Below are positions 34,650 to 43,024 of a stretch of 64,000 bases of DNA, one piece after another. The position numbers and the translations under genes are program-made. This stretch comes from Butyrivibrio sp. NC2007 (GTDB lineage: Bacteria; Bacillota; Clostridia; Lachnospirales; Lachnospiraceae), in contig NZ_ATWY01000001.1 of the NCBI RefSeq assembly GCF_000421405.1, positions 248,001 to 312,000 of the forward strand. Direction: 5' to 3'. The notes beneath the pieces were generated by a model, which was given only the letters and a program-made list of their open reading frames with translations, did not search any database and was not told where the DNA came from. Positions within the stretch are counted from its first letter, which is position 1. Each line of letters starts with the position of its first letter.

Positions 34650-35729
34650 TTATCTCTCTGTACAGCTGATACATGGATCAATTGTAAGAACCAGAATAGG
34701 CACATCAGCAAGGTCGCATCCCTTAAGTGTCTCAACGAGTCCTGAAAGATTTGCAAAAGTGGGTGTGCGGACTCTCATTCTGTCTATGAACTTAGTGCCA
34801 TTAGCCTTAACGTAGTAGATAGCTTCTCCACGAGGCTGCTCAATTCTCATTACATACTCGCCGTTTGGCATTCCCTTAACAGGAACATCGATATCGCCTG
34901 AAGGCATGTGATCGATGAGCTGACGGATAATATCGAATGCCTGGAATATCTCTTTTATACGGCACTCTGTACGAGCATAGGAATCGCCTTCGGTTGAAAC
35001 GATAGGCTCAAAATCAACATCGCCGTAAGCGCAATAGCCTGTTGTTCTGATATCTCTTGAAATACCGCTGGCTCTAAGGAAAGGTCCTGCACATCCAAGA
35101 GCATCAGCCTGCTCAGCAGTAAGAATACCAACGCCGCGAAGCCTTGTCTGTACAGCCATATCATTAAGGAATGGCTTAGAAATAACCTTAAGGTCCTCTT
35201 CCATCTTGTTTATTCTCTGATAGAAGTCCTTGAGCATCTCATCTGATACATCTCTTCTGATACCACCAACCTTCATAACTGAGAAGATTACACGGCCGCC
35301 GGTAGAAGCCTCGAACATATCAAGAGCTTCTTCTCTAAGTCTCCAGCACTCCATGTAGAGTGACTCAAATCCGAAAGCATCGGCAAGAAGACCGAGCCAG
35401 AGAAGATGTGAATGAATTCTTGAAAGCTCAGACCAGATTGTACGAAGGTACTTAGCTCTTGAAGGCACATCGATATCCATGATGTGCTCAACAGCCTCAC
35501 TGTATCCAAGGCCATGGCCCAGTGAGCAGATACCACAGATACGCTCAGCAACATAGACCATCTCATTAAAATCTTTTTTATCAACCAGCTTCTCAAGACC
35601 TCTGTGGATGAATCCGATTGAAGGGATTGCTTCAACGACCTTCTCATCCTCCATAACAAGGTCAAGATGTATGGGTTCCGGAAGAACCGGATGCTGGGGT
35701 CCAAATGGAATTACACTTCTAGTAGACAT
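34650..35729 (-). CDS. echE: Ech hydrogenase large (NiFe catalytic) subunit EchE
   Basis: The NiFe site is held by C65 and C68 (RICGICSLGHG) and C353 and C356 (DPCISCTER). Group 4 membrane-bound hydrogenases reduce protons with ferredoxin electrons and conserve energy by ion pumping. The protein ends exactly with the DPCxxCxxR motif, with no C-terminal extension to be cleaved, so no maturation endopeptidase should be needed for this subunit; none is encoded here. The SIGFIHRGLEKL and ERICGICS segments also resemble NuoD of complex I. The gene lies between echD and echF. Confidence 0.95.
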   Translation of the reverse strand: MSTRSVIPFGPQHPVLPEPIHLDLVMEDEKVVEAIPSIGFIHRGLEKLVDKKDFNEMVYVAERICGICSLGHGLGYSEAVEHIMDIDVPSRAKYLRTIWSELSRIHSHLLWLGLLADAFGFESLYMECWRLREEALDMFEASTGGRVIFSVMKVGGIRRDVSDEMLKDFYQRINKMEEDLKVISKPFLNDMAVQTRLRGVGILTAEQADALGCAGPFLRASGISRDIRTTGYCAYGDVDFEPIVSTEGDSYARTECRIKEIFQAFDIIRQLIDHMPSGDIDVPVKGMPNGEYVMRIEQPRGEAIYYVKANGTKFIDRMRVRTPTFANLSGLVETLKGCDLADVPILVLTIDPCISCTER

Positions 35730-35743
35730 TTTGGTTCCTCCAA

Positions 35744-36076
35744 TTATTTAAATGGTGTCTCGATCGCTGTGCGATAGAGCTTTCCTTCAAAGTCAATGTT
35801 GATCATCTTGATCTGAACTCCGAAGAGATCATGCATCTCATTTTCATAAATGAATGCGCAGGGATAAATACTTGTGATACTTGAGATCTCCTGATCCTCG
35901 GGAAGAACCATCTTGAGGTTTTTCATCTCAAGGTCTTTTCCAAAGGTATAAATGAGCTCGTATGCATCGGGAACTCTTGTTGCGCACTGCTGAATAAGAT
36001 GGTATCCGGCAAATTTAAGCTTCTGAGATTCATCAATGATGCTTTCTGGATTAACAGTTATAAATTCTGTATTCAC
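35744..36076 (-). CDS. echD: Ech hydrogenase subunit EchD (NuoC-like)
   Basis: A 110-residue hydrophilic subunit related to the 30-kDa (NuoC) subunit of complex I. DQEISSITSIYPCAFIYENE followed by MHDLFGVQ is the recognisable NuoC/EchD signature. It helps assemble the peripheral arm and has no cofactor motif. It overlaps echC by 4 nt and precedes echE by 14 nt. Confidence 0.9.
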   Translation of the reverse strand: MNTEFITVNPESIIDESQKLKFAGYHLIQQCATRVPDAYELIYTFGKDLEMKNLKMVLPEDQEISSITSIYPCAFIYENEMHDLFGVQIKMINIDFEGKLYRTAIETPFK

Positions 36077-36777
36077 TGTTTGTTTTCTCCTTTCTCAGAA
36101 TTATCTGCCGCTGCAGGAGCTGGTGCAGGTGTAGGTGCTGGTGCAGCTGCCTTTGGTGCTGCCTGCGCAGGTGCTGCAGGAGCTACCGGCTTGGGAGCAG
36201 GCTTAGCAGTTGCCTTGATCTTCTCTTCAGCCTGCTGTCTAAGCGCTTCCTCAGTAAGTACTGCGTCATACTGTGTACTTGGATCGTAGTCATCCGCAGT
36301 CATATGAATAGCCATCTTTGAATAGTCTACTGTACAGTAGCCCTGCTTCATGGAGGCCTTAAGTTTAGCTCTCTTCTCCTCAAGGATGCCTACTGCCTTA
36401 ACAACGCCCTCAATAAGAGCCTCGGGTCTTACTGCACATCCGGGAACATATACGTCTACGGGAACAACCTTATCTGCTCCGCCCAGAATGTTGTAGCACT
36501 CCTTGAAAATACCGCCATCACATGCGCAGATTCCGCAAGCTACAACAACCTTTGGATCAGGCATCATGTTGTAGAGCTGTCTCACAACAGGAGCTGTCTG
36601 TGCATTGATACCTCCTGTAAGAAGCAGCACATCTGCATGCTTGGGGTTTCCTGTATTGATGATACCAAATCTCTCAACATCATAGAGAGGTGTCATGGTA
36701 GCAAGAACTTCTATATCACAGCCGTTACAGCTGGAACCGTCATAATGTAACACCCATGGTGATTTTGCAATGTTCAT
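36073..36777 (-). CDS. echC: Ech hydrogenase small subunit EchC with Ala/Pro-rich tail
   Basis: The small subunit carries the cluster nearest the NiFe site. Ligand motifs are SSCNGCDIEVLA (C17, C20), ACGICACDGG (around C81-C86) and VPGCAVRPEAL (C114), as in NuoB. The conserved core ends near residue 150. The last 50 residues are an Ala/Pro-rich tail (about 190-224) with a charged end, making this EchC much longer than the roughly 150-residue archaeal protein. EchF has a matching type of tail. It is translated between echB and echD. Confidence 0.93.
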   Translation of the reverse strand: MNIAKSPWVLHYDGSSCNGCDIEVLATMTPLYDVERFGIINTGNPKHADVLLLTGGINAQTAPVVRQLYNMMPDPKVVVACGICACDGGIFKECYNILGGADKVVPVDVYVPGCAVRPEALIEGVVKAVGILEEKRAKLKASMKQGYCTVDYSKMAIHMTADDYDPSTQYDAVLTEEALRQQAEEKIKATAKPAPKPVAPAAPAQAAPKAAAPAPTPAPAPAAADNSEKGENKQ

Positions 36778-36798
36778 TGATTTACTTCCCTTCTATTC

Positions 36799-37668
36799 TT
36801 ATTTCAGTACGTTGAGGATCAGCAGATTAGTTCCTGCAAATACAAGGATAACTGCCCATGTTACTTTAAGCATTGTGATGTATTTAACTCGAGGGAACAC
36901 GTTATCAATAAGTGTCTCAAGGAAGAATACAACAATGCAGGCAATTATTGCCCAGATTCTGCTGATAGGGCTCTGCGTAATAAAGAACATTCCAACAATA
37001 CCCATCATCAGGACTGTGTCATACCACTCAGCAATCTCAACAAGAGCAAGGTTTGATCCGGAAAGGTCTGTTGTAAGTCCCTTTACCATCTCCTGATGCA
37101 TGTGGTGTGATGTACTCAGATCGAAAGGTGATTTACGAAGCTTGATTATCAGGATAAATACGAAGCCGATAAAGAAGCCGGGAATCTGAATAATAGCAGG
37201 TGAACTTGCCTTGACAAGGTCGTTTACCATGAAGCTTCCCTGTGCATAGTAGAATCCGATTGCAACAAGCAGGGTCATAGGCTCATAGCACATCATCTGC
37301 AGAAGCTCACGCTGTGCACCCATGATACTGTAAGGACCGTTGGTTGAAAAGGCAGCCATGACCATAAGTACCTCTGACATTGATAGCGCAAAGAATACAA
37401 GGAGCATATCTCCGCCTGCAAAGAAAAGACAACCTGTAAATACGGTCATGATAAGATATCCTGTCACAAACAGAACCTGGATACTGTTAACAACGGTGGT
37501 CTGTTTGTGAAGGAGCTTGTTTACATCATAGAAGGGCTGAATAATAGGTGGGCCCTGTCTTCCCTGCATACGTGCAGCAAAGAGTCTGTCAGTACCTGAC
37601 AGAAGTCCTCCGATAAGAGGAGCAAGTATTAAGTATAATACGGCTTTTATAATAAAGTTAATTTCCAT
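36799..37668 (-). CDS. echB: Ech hydrogenase membrane subunit EchB (NuoH-like)
   Basis: The start at 37668 (MEINFIIKAVLYLILAPLIG) overlaps the echA stop as ATGA; upstream extension of the frame to 37734 lies inside echA and is not real. The 289-residue protein has about eight membrane helices and the NuoH/EchB loop GRQGPPIIQPFYDVNKLL, the site where the membrane and peripheral arms meet. The conserved acidic loop is seen as DLSTSHHMHQEMVKGLTTDL. It anchors the complex and takes part in ion translocation. Confidence 0.93.
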   Translation of the reverse strand: MEINFIIKAVLYLILAPLIGGLLSGTDRLFAARMQGRQGPPIIQPFYDVNKLLHKQTTVVNSIQVLFVTGYLIMTVFTGCLFFAGGDMLLVFFALSMSEVLMVMAAFSTNGPYSIMGAQRELLQMMCYEPMTLLVAIGFYYAQGSFMVNDLVKASSPAIIQIPGFFIGFVFILIIKLRKSPFDLSTSHHMHQEMVKGLTTDLSGSNLALVEIAEWYDTVLMMGIVGMFFITQSPISRIWAIIACIVVFFLETLIDNVFPRVKYITMLKVTWAVILVFAGTNLLILNVLK

Positions 37669-39602
37669 CAGATAGCACCTCCAACAACGATGATCAGCAT
37701 TACTGCCACCAGGACAGCTGCTACCCAGATACAAGGCCAGAGAAGTTTCTTCTCTCCGAAGTAATCTTCCATGTACCAGTTAGACATGTAAAGGGCTCTC
37801 TCCTTACCGAAGGAGTCTATGTAATGTCTGTCGTCGCCCGCGTTAACACCGGCTACATAAGACATTGTCATCTTGGAGTTCTTACCAATAGAAAGGAATC
37901 TTGATCCAATAGGAATCATGAATACCATAGCAACCATGATCATCATGATGATGACATCACTTCCGCCGATAACATCAGGGATGTTAGCATGATATGCCTC
38001 ATCAAGGATTGGCTGGATCATGTGGCCTGACATCCATGGGAATGCAAAGCACATGATGATGATAAGTGAAGTAAGAGGGAAAATTGAAACCAGCTCACTT
38101 CTTGGTGTAATATCTTCAAGCTCAAAGGACTGATGGATTACTGTACAGATTTTTCCAAGCCATTTAGCCCAGTAGAAAAGTGTGCTTCCTGAACCAAATA
38201 CAAGGAAAAGAACCAGCCATACAGATCCTGAATCAACGAAGGACTTAAGCGCTGCCCACTTTGATACCAGCATTCCGAAAGGAGCCATGAACATTCCGCA
38301 GATACCGATGATCATGATGAAAGCAAGTCTTGGAAGCTTGATGATAAGACCGTGCATATCCTCGATGTCACGGCTGTGCATGCAGTTCTCGATATCGCCG
38401 ACTGTCTGGAACAGAAGTGACTTGGAAACAGCATGGAAAAGAACCAGCATAACAGCTGCCCAAACACCTTCCTGAGTTCCTGTACCTGCGCATGCAGTAA
38501 TAAGACCAAGGTTTGAAATTGTTGAATAAGCAAGTACCTTCTTACCGTCACTTACTGTAATAGCAAGAAGTGATGCAGCAAAGAATGTAAATCCACCGAT
38601 GACAGTGATCATTACACCTGTCAGTGTTCCCTTCATAAGAGGTGAAAGTCTGATCAGCATATATACACCGATCTTAACCATTGTAGCCGAGTGAAGAAGT
38701 GCACTTGAAGGTGTAGGTGCAACCATGGCGCCAAGGAGCCATCTTGAGAATGGGAACTGTGCGCTCTTTGTAAGTGCAGCAAACGCAAACAGTGTAGCGG
38801 GTACAATAAGAGCAGCCTCCTTCATACCCATATCTGTAACCTGGCTTAAGTTAGAAATGCCAAATCCCATGTTGCAGATCATAAGTCCTGCTGCGAATCC
38901 GCATCCACCGAGAAGATTCATCCAAAGTGCTCTGAATGAATTGTCTACTGCTTCCTGTGTTCTTGTGTATCCGATCATAAGGAATGAGCAAACTGATGTG
39001 ATCTCCCAGAAGAAATAAATCCAGCTAAGGCTGTCTGATGAGATAAGTCCAAACATTGCTCCAAGGAATACAAACATAAGAGCAAGGAAATAATTGGATC
39101 TATCCTGAACATCTGTGTGATGATGATGATAGTCCTTCATATATCCTGATGCGTAAATACAGATAAGGATACCTACGATACCTACAATAAGGTACATTAC
39201 AGCTGCAAAGGTATCGATTCTGATATGAGTATTACCTTCTACAACTCTTCCTGTCAGGTCCATCCAAAGAACCGGGATAGTTCCTGCCAGTGAGAACAGG
39301 ATCGCATAATATTTCTTGTACTTGATGCTGAGGAAGCATACAAGGCACATAAGGAATACTTCTCCTGCGATCACAAACTTATCAGGTAAGTGGGTGTTCT
39401 CAAGATACATAAACTGAGATGTATCTCCTGATGTGATAACGGTAATTGCCACATAAATAGCAGCTGCCATGATAGTAAACCCACCAATCATAATAACAGC
39501 ACTTCTAAGACGGCTTGTCTGCTTAAGAAGTCCTACTATTATTGCCATGATAAATGGGAAAAGAATTAGAAAGTTTACTACGTCAATAATTGGAATAGTC
39601 AA
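37668..39602 (-). CDS. echA: Ech hydrogenase antiporter-like membrane subunit EchA (NuoL-like)
   Basis: This 644-residue, about 16-helix protein belongs to the NuoL/MrpA proton-translocating family. SSDSLSWIYFFWEITSVCSF carries the conserved helix-5 glutamate, and AALTKSAQFPFSRWLLGAM and SSALLHSATMVKIGVYML the central lysine helices. It is the ion-pumping subunit of Ech. The frame starts with a TTG at 39602, about 9 nt after AAGGGG; no ATG lies near. It follows the CsoR-type gene by 41 nt with no terminator, implying co-transcription. Confidence 0.92.
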   Translation of the reverse strand: MTIPIIDVVNFLILFPFIMAIIVGLLKQTSRLRSAVIMIGGFTIMAAAIYVAITVITSGDTSQFMYLENTHLPDKFVIAGEVFLMCLVCFLSIKYKKYYAILFSLAGTIPVLWMDLTGRVVEGNTHIRIDTFAAVMYLIVGIVGILICIYASGYMKDYHHHHTDVQDRSNYFLALMFVFLGAMFGLISSDSLSWIYFFWEITSVCSFLMIGYTRTQEAVDNSFRALWMNLLGGCGFAAGLMICNMGFGISNLSQVTDMGMKEAALIVPATLFAFAALTKSAQFPFSRWLLGAMVAPTPSSALLHSATMVKIGVYMLIRLSPLMKGTLTGVMITVIGGFTFFAASLLAITVSDGKKVLAYSTISNLGLITACAGTGTQEGVWAAVMLVLFHAVSKSLLFQTVGDIENCMHSRDIEDMHGLIIKLPRLAFIMIIGICGMFMAPFGMLVSKWAALKSFVDSGSVWLVLFLVFGSGSTLFYWAKWLGKICTVIHQSFELEDITPRSELVSIFPLTSLIIIMCFAFPWMSGHMIQPILDEAYHANIPDVIGGSDVIIMMIMVAMVFMIPIGSRFLSIGKNSKMTMSYVAGVNAGDDRHYIDSFGKERALYMSNWYMEDYFGEKKLLWPCIWVAAVLVAVMLIIVVGGAI

Positions 39603-39643
39603 GGATTTTCGCCCCTTTCACATACGATTCTCCAAGCCAAGGC

Positions 39644-39964
39644 TTAGGAGTTTTTCATAAATTTGTCGACAGCCTCGTTTAATTCAACGATAGCCTGTTC
39701 ATCCCCGTCCTGAACTGCGTGAACAATGCAATGACTCATATGTTCCTTCAGTATCTCTTTTCCGCAGTTATTGATCGCGGATCTGACGGCAGCCAGCTGT
39801 ATGAGTACTTCAGTACAATCTCTGTCATTCTCCACCATGGTCTTAACTGACTCAAGGTGTCCTATTGCCTTTGAAAGCCTGTTGACGATAGCTTTCATAT
39901 GTTCAGGGTCATGATGATGCTCATGATGATGGTGATCATGATGATCCTGAGAGTGACCTGTCAT
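39644..39964 (-). CDS. csoR: CsoR-family metal-sensing repressor with His-rich N-terminus
   Basis: A 106-residue all-helical regulator of the CsoR/RcnR family. The metal ligands follow the copper-type pattern: C50, H75 and C79, with the same 25- and 4-residue spacings as M. tuberculosis CsoR (Cys-His-Cys). RcnR nickel sensors have His at the third position, so copper is the better guess, although the N-terminal run of His (residues 8-18) could bind other metals. The ATG at 39964 is preferred because GGAGG overlaps the ATG at 39976. It leads the ech-hyp operon, unusual for a copper sensor. Confidence 0.85.
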   Translation of the reverse strand: MTGHSQDHHDHHHHEHHHDPEHMKAIVNRLSKAIGHLESVKTMVENDRDCTEVLIQLAAVRSAINNCGKEILKEHMSHCIVHAVQDGDEQAIVELNEAVDKFMKNS

Positions 39965-39982
39965 ATAAACCTCCATAAATAA

Positions 39983-40047
39983 TGTGCGTTTATGTTAATT
40001 TTTTGACTTTCCTTTGTAAAAAAAATCAAATCCCCAATAAACGCACA
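39983..40047 (-). promoter_or_regulatory. Long inverted repeat in the csoR-ech leader
   Basis: TGTGCGTTTA (39983-39992) and TAAACGCACA (40038-40047) are perfect 10-bp inverted arms 45 nt apart. In the minus-strand transcript they would close a hairpin beginning about 8 nt after the predicted start site and ending shortly before the csoR ribosome-binding site. It may be an operator pair or an RNA structure. A related sequence occurs upstream of minC (44891-44916). Confidence 0.55.
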
Positions 40048-40061
40048 ACTGACCGAATAAC

Positions 40062-40090
40062 ATTATATTTCTGTTGACTAAAAAAATCAA
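40062..40090 (-). promoter_or_regulatory. Promoter of the csoR-ech-hyp operon
   Basis: On the minus strand TTGATT (40085-40090) and a perfect TATAAT (40062-40067) are 17 nt apart. It is the only good promoter seen before the hyp genes and would start transcription near 40055. Confidence 0.7.
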
Positions 40091-40096
40091 TAAAGA

Positions 40097-40540
40097 TTAT
40101 CTAACATTTCCTATAATCTTGTATAAAAGCTTGTAGAGTACTCCAGCCTCTTCTGCTGTGAGCTGTACACATGAACCCATTGCATCAGGAATAGAGAGTG
40201 CCTTTTCTCTTAAAGCCATGCCCTCTTCTGTGATTGAAACAACAAGATTTCTCTCATCCTCTGATGATCTCTCTCTTGTGATATATCCCTTTGATTCAAG
40301 TTTTTTAAGAACAGGAGTAAGTGTACCGGAATCAAGATAGAGACACTCACCTAAAGTCTTAACATTGACAGTGCCCTTCTCCCAGAGAACCATCATTGTG
40401 ATGTACTGAGTATAGGTAAGGTCAATATCATCAAGGTAAGGCTTATATTTCCTGATGATCTCCTTTGAACAAGCATAAAGCGGGAAACAAAGCTGCTTTC
40501 CAAGTTTGAGTGATTCATATTTTTCTTCGTTAATACACAT
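40097..40540 (-). CDS. OhrR-type MarR-family peroxide-sensing regulator
   Basis: The start at 40540 (MCINEEKYESLKLG) has GGAG 6 nt upstream. The 147-residue protein matches OhrR: reactive C18 in LGKQLCFPLYACS, the LTYTQYITMMVLWEKG dimer/winged-helix region, LDSGTLTPVLKKLESKGYI recognition helix and ERSSEDERNLVVSIT wing. A second cysteine, C124, lies 106 residues after the first, close to the C22/C127 pair of Xanthomonas OhrR, so a two-Cys redox switch is likely. No ohr peroxidase gene is adjacent. It has its own promoter flanked by an inverted repeat. Confidence 0.85.
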   Translation of the reverse strand: MCINEEKYESLKLGKQLCFPLYACSKEIIRKYKPYLDDIDLTYTQYITMMVLWEKGTVNVKTLGECLYLDSGTLTPVLKKLESKGYITRERSSEDERNLVVSITEEGMALREKALSIPDAMGSCVQLTAEEAGVLYKLLYKIIGNVR

Positions 40541-40557
40541 AATAATCTCCATCAAAT

Positions 40558-40593
40558 CAAATTTTATACTATTAAATTATACCACAAAATTTG
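40558..40593 (-). promoter_or_regulatory. Promoter -10 and operator-like inverted repeat of the ohrR-type gene
   Basis: CAAATTTT (40558-40565) and AAAATTTG (40586-40593) are perfect inverted arms 20 nt apart, enclosing TATAAT on the minus strand at 40576-40581. A dimeric repressor bound here would cover the -10, consistent with autoregulation by the MarR-family protein encoded just downstream. No convincing -35 was found. Confidence 0.55.
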
Positions 40594-40595
40594 AA

Positions 40596-43016
40596 TTATG
40601 CTCTTTTATCTTTTGTAAATGCTAAATTACTTTGAACCTTCTCCTCGACAAAGGTAAAGAACATAGTAAGATAGCGCATGAAAGGCTCTGTTGCAATTGC
40701 AAACAAAACAAACAGCATAGCACATTTCATTGATACATGGCTGATAGAGAACAGATCATTAAAGATGATTGCTGCAAGTATCATGCCAAGGATACAGCCT
40801 CCGATAACACGAAGTCTGTACTTATTAAGAGGATAACAGATGTTTGCCAGGATAATAAATCCGACTATTGCTAAAAGAAATGTCGAAGCAACCGAAACAT
40901 CCACCTGATCCACGCCAAAAGTATTTCCAAATACCACCAGTGCTGCTATCGCCAAAAAGTCTGTAAGTGCTGCAGGCATAGCTTTTAAGAGAACCTTAAT
41001 AAGGAAGTGACCTTCTATTCTCTTATTGTTGGGCTCCATAGCCAGGAAGAAACCGGGTATTCCTATGTTAAACAAGCTCACCATGGTGATCTGTGATGGC
41101 TGGAGCGGATATGTAACAACATTTATTATGGAGAATACAGCAAGCAACAGTGAAAAGATATTCTTCACCAAAAACAGTGTTGCTGTTCTCTCTATGTTAT
41201 TTATATTCCTTCGTCCCTCTGCCACTATCTTGGGCATGTTCGCAAAGTCATCATCCATGAGAACAACCTGAGCTGCCTGAACAGCTGCATCAGAGCCGGC
41301 TGCCATGGCAACGCTGCAATCTGCATCCTTCATGGCAAGGATATCGTTTACACCATCACCGGTCATGGCAACGGTATGGCCATCTCTTTTAAGAGCCTTT
41401 ACAATCTTCTGTTTCTGCTCAGGAGATACACGTCCAAATACAGTGTATTCCCTCACAGCTGCTGGGATGTCACCATCGTCAAGGGTGCTGGCATCCACAT
41501 ATTTATCACTGTTCTCAATGCCGGCATTGGCCGCCACATTTGATACAGTCATGGGGTTATCACCGGATATAACTTTGACATTTACGCCTTGTTTCTTAAA
41601 GTAAGTAAATGTTGCAGGTGCATTTTCTCTTATAGGATTCTGCAGCAGAATGAATACCAGAGGCACTGTCTTAGCCCCTTTAAGTACTCCGTCTGGAAGC
41701 TCAACTGACAGATCATCACTGTTTTCATCAATGACAGCTGTTCCGTCAGCTCCGCCGAAATAGCTCGCAAAACATAAAACTCTAAGTCCTACCGATGCAT
41801 AGCTGTTTATAAGGTCTTTGTAATTCTCATATTCATCCTGAAGCACAAACTCCGGTGCTCCCATCAGATAGGTTCCGTCCTTGAACTGAACTCCGCTGTA
41901 TTTGAATTTTGATGAGAAAGGATGGAATGATAAACATGTTCTGCTGTTTCTTATGGGGAAATAATCCTCAAGAGCATGCATGGTTATGTTGTCATCCGGA
42001 ACGCATCCGATATAGTCAGCTATCAGATTAACATAGTAATCTAAAGCCTCAGGTTCCTTTGAACCGTCAGATAAAACAGCATCGGCTACAAGCATACTGT
42101 TGTCGGTTATGGTACCGGTCTTGTCTACACAGATCGTGTCTACTCTCGCCAGAGTCTCAATACTTCTCATGTCATGAAGCATAACCTTTTGCTTGGCAAG
42201 TCGTATGGTACTAAGTCCAAGCGTAATGCTAAGGAGCAGATAGAGTCCTTCAGGAATCATTCCGATAAGAGCTGCAACCATTGATGGAACGCTTTCAGCA
42301 AAGGAATTGCCCTGAATAAAAAAGCTCTGAACAAAAAGAAGTATGCCAACAGGAATAATGATAAGTCCTGCAAAAGCAACAATCTTGTTGATGGATTTTA
42401 CCATCTCGGACTGCTCTGAAGAAGGCATCTTCTTGGCCTTAAGCATAAGCTTTGAAATGTAAGAGTCCTGTCCGACTCTTGTCAGCTCTGCAAGGCACTT
42501 ACCTGAAACAACAAAGCTTCCGGACATGAGCTCATCTCCGGATTTCTTGTTGATTTCATCGGCTTCACCTGTAAGAAGCGCCTCATTAACGGAAATCTCA
42601 CCGTCAATAACTATTGCATCTGCGCAGATCTGGCTTCCGGCAGAAAGAACTATCACATCACCAAGAACAAGCTTGTCTACATGCACAATCTTCTCTTCAC
42701 CGTCTCTAATGGCTGTCACCGTGGTCTGGTGAAGGACCTTTAGCCTGTCTAAAATGTTCTTGGCCTTAATTCCCTGGAAAATACCTATAAGGGCATTACA
42801 GATAATAACCGGAAGAAAGGTAAGCGAATTCCATGCCCCGGAAATTACCAGCAAAATGGCCATAATAAAGAATATCAGGTTGAAATATGTAAATATATTC
42901 TCTCTGATTATTTCCCTATTGGTCTTTCCGATATTTTCAATTTGTGTGTTGCCTTTTCCCTGCTGCAAAAGTTCATTAACTCTTGCAGCTGAAAGGCCTC
43001 TACTGTTACTGTCCAT
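40596..43016 (-). CDS. Cation-transporting P-type ATPase (calcium-type, CtpE-like)
   Basis: An 806-residue P-type pump with phosphorylated D298 in CVDKTGTITDNS, an actuator-domain TGEAD (residues 149-153), the membrane motif MIPEGLYLLLS (about 253-263) and hinge GDGVNDILAMKDADCSVAM. There are no N-terminal metal-binding CxxC domains and no CPC motif, so it is not a heavy-metal pump. The PEGL motif and layout fit the CtpE-type P2/P-type calcium or manganese pumps. Its start follows the minE stop by only 8 nt, placing it at the end of the min operon. Confidence 0.85.
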   Translation of the reverse strand: MDSNSRGLSAARVNELLQQGKGNTQIENIGKTNREIIRENIFTYFNLIFFIMAILLVISGAWNSLTFLPVIICNALIGIFQGIKAKNILDRLKVLHQTTVTAIRDGEEKIVHVDKLVLGDVIVLSAGSQICADAIVIDGEISVNEALLTGEADEINKKSGDELMSGSFVVSGKCLAELTRVGQDSYISKLMLKAKKMPSSEQSEMVKSINKIVAFAGLIIIPVGILLFVQSFFIQGNSFAESVPSMVAALIGMIPEGLYLLLSITLGLSTIRLAKQKVMLHDMRSIETLARVDTICVDKTGTITDNSMLVADAVLSDGSKEPEALDYYVNLIADYIGCVPDDNITMHALEDYFPIRNSRTCLSFHPFSSKFKYSGVQFKDGTYLMGAPEFVLQDEYENYKDLINSYASVGLRVLCFASYFGGADGTAVIDENSDDLSVELPDGVLKGAKTVPLVFILLQNPIRENAPATFTYFKKQGVNVKVISGDNPMTVSNVAANAGIENSDKYVDASTLDDGDIPAAVREYTVFGRVSPEQKQKIVKALKRDGHTVAMTGDGVNDILAMKDADCSVAMAAGSDAAVQAAQVVLMDDDFANMPKIVAEGRRNINNIERTATLFLVKNIFSLLLAVFSIINVVTYPLQPSQITMVSLFNIGIPGFFLAMEPNNKRIEGHFLIKVLLKAMPAALTDFLAIAALVVFGNTFGVDQVDVSVASTFLLAIVGFIILANICYPLNKYRLRVIGGCILGMILAAIIFNDLFSISHVSMKCAMLFVLFAIATEPFMRYLTMFFTFVEEKVQSNLAFTKDKRA

Positions 43017-43024
43017 AATTTGGT

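Noticed and set aside
39630..39646. Terminator between csoR and echA (AAGCCAAGGCTT palindrome)
   Set aside because: The hairpin is short and is not followed by a T tract on the minus strand, so it should not stop transcription.
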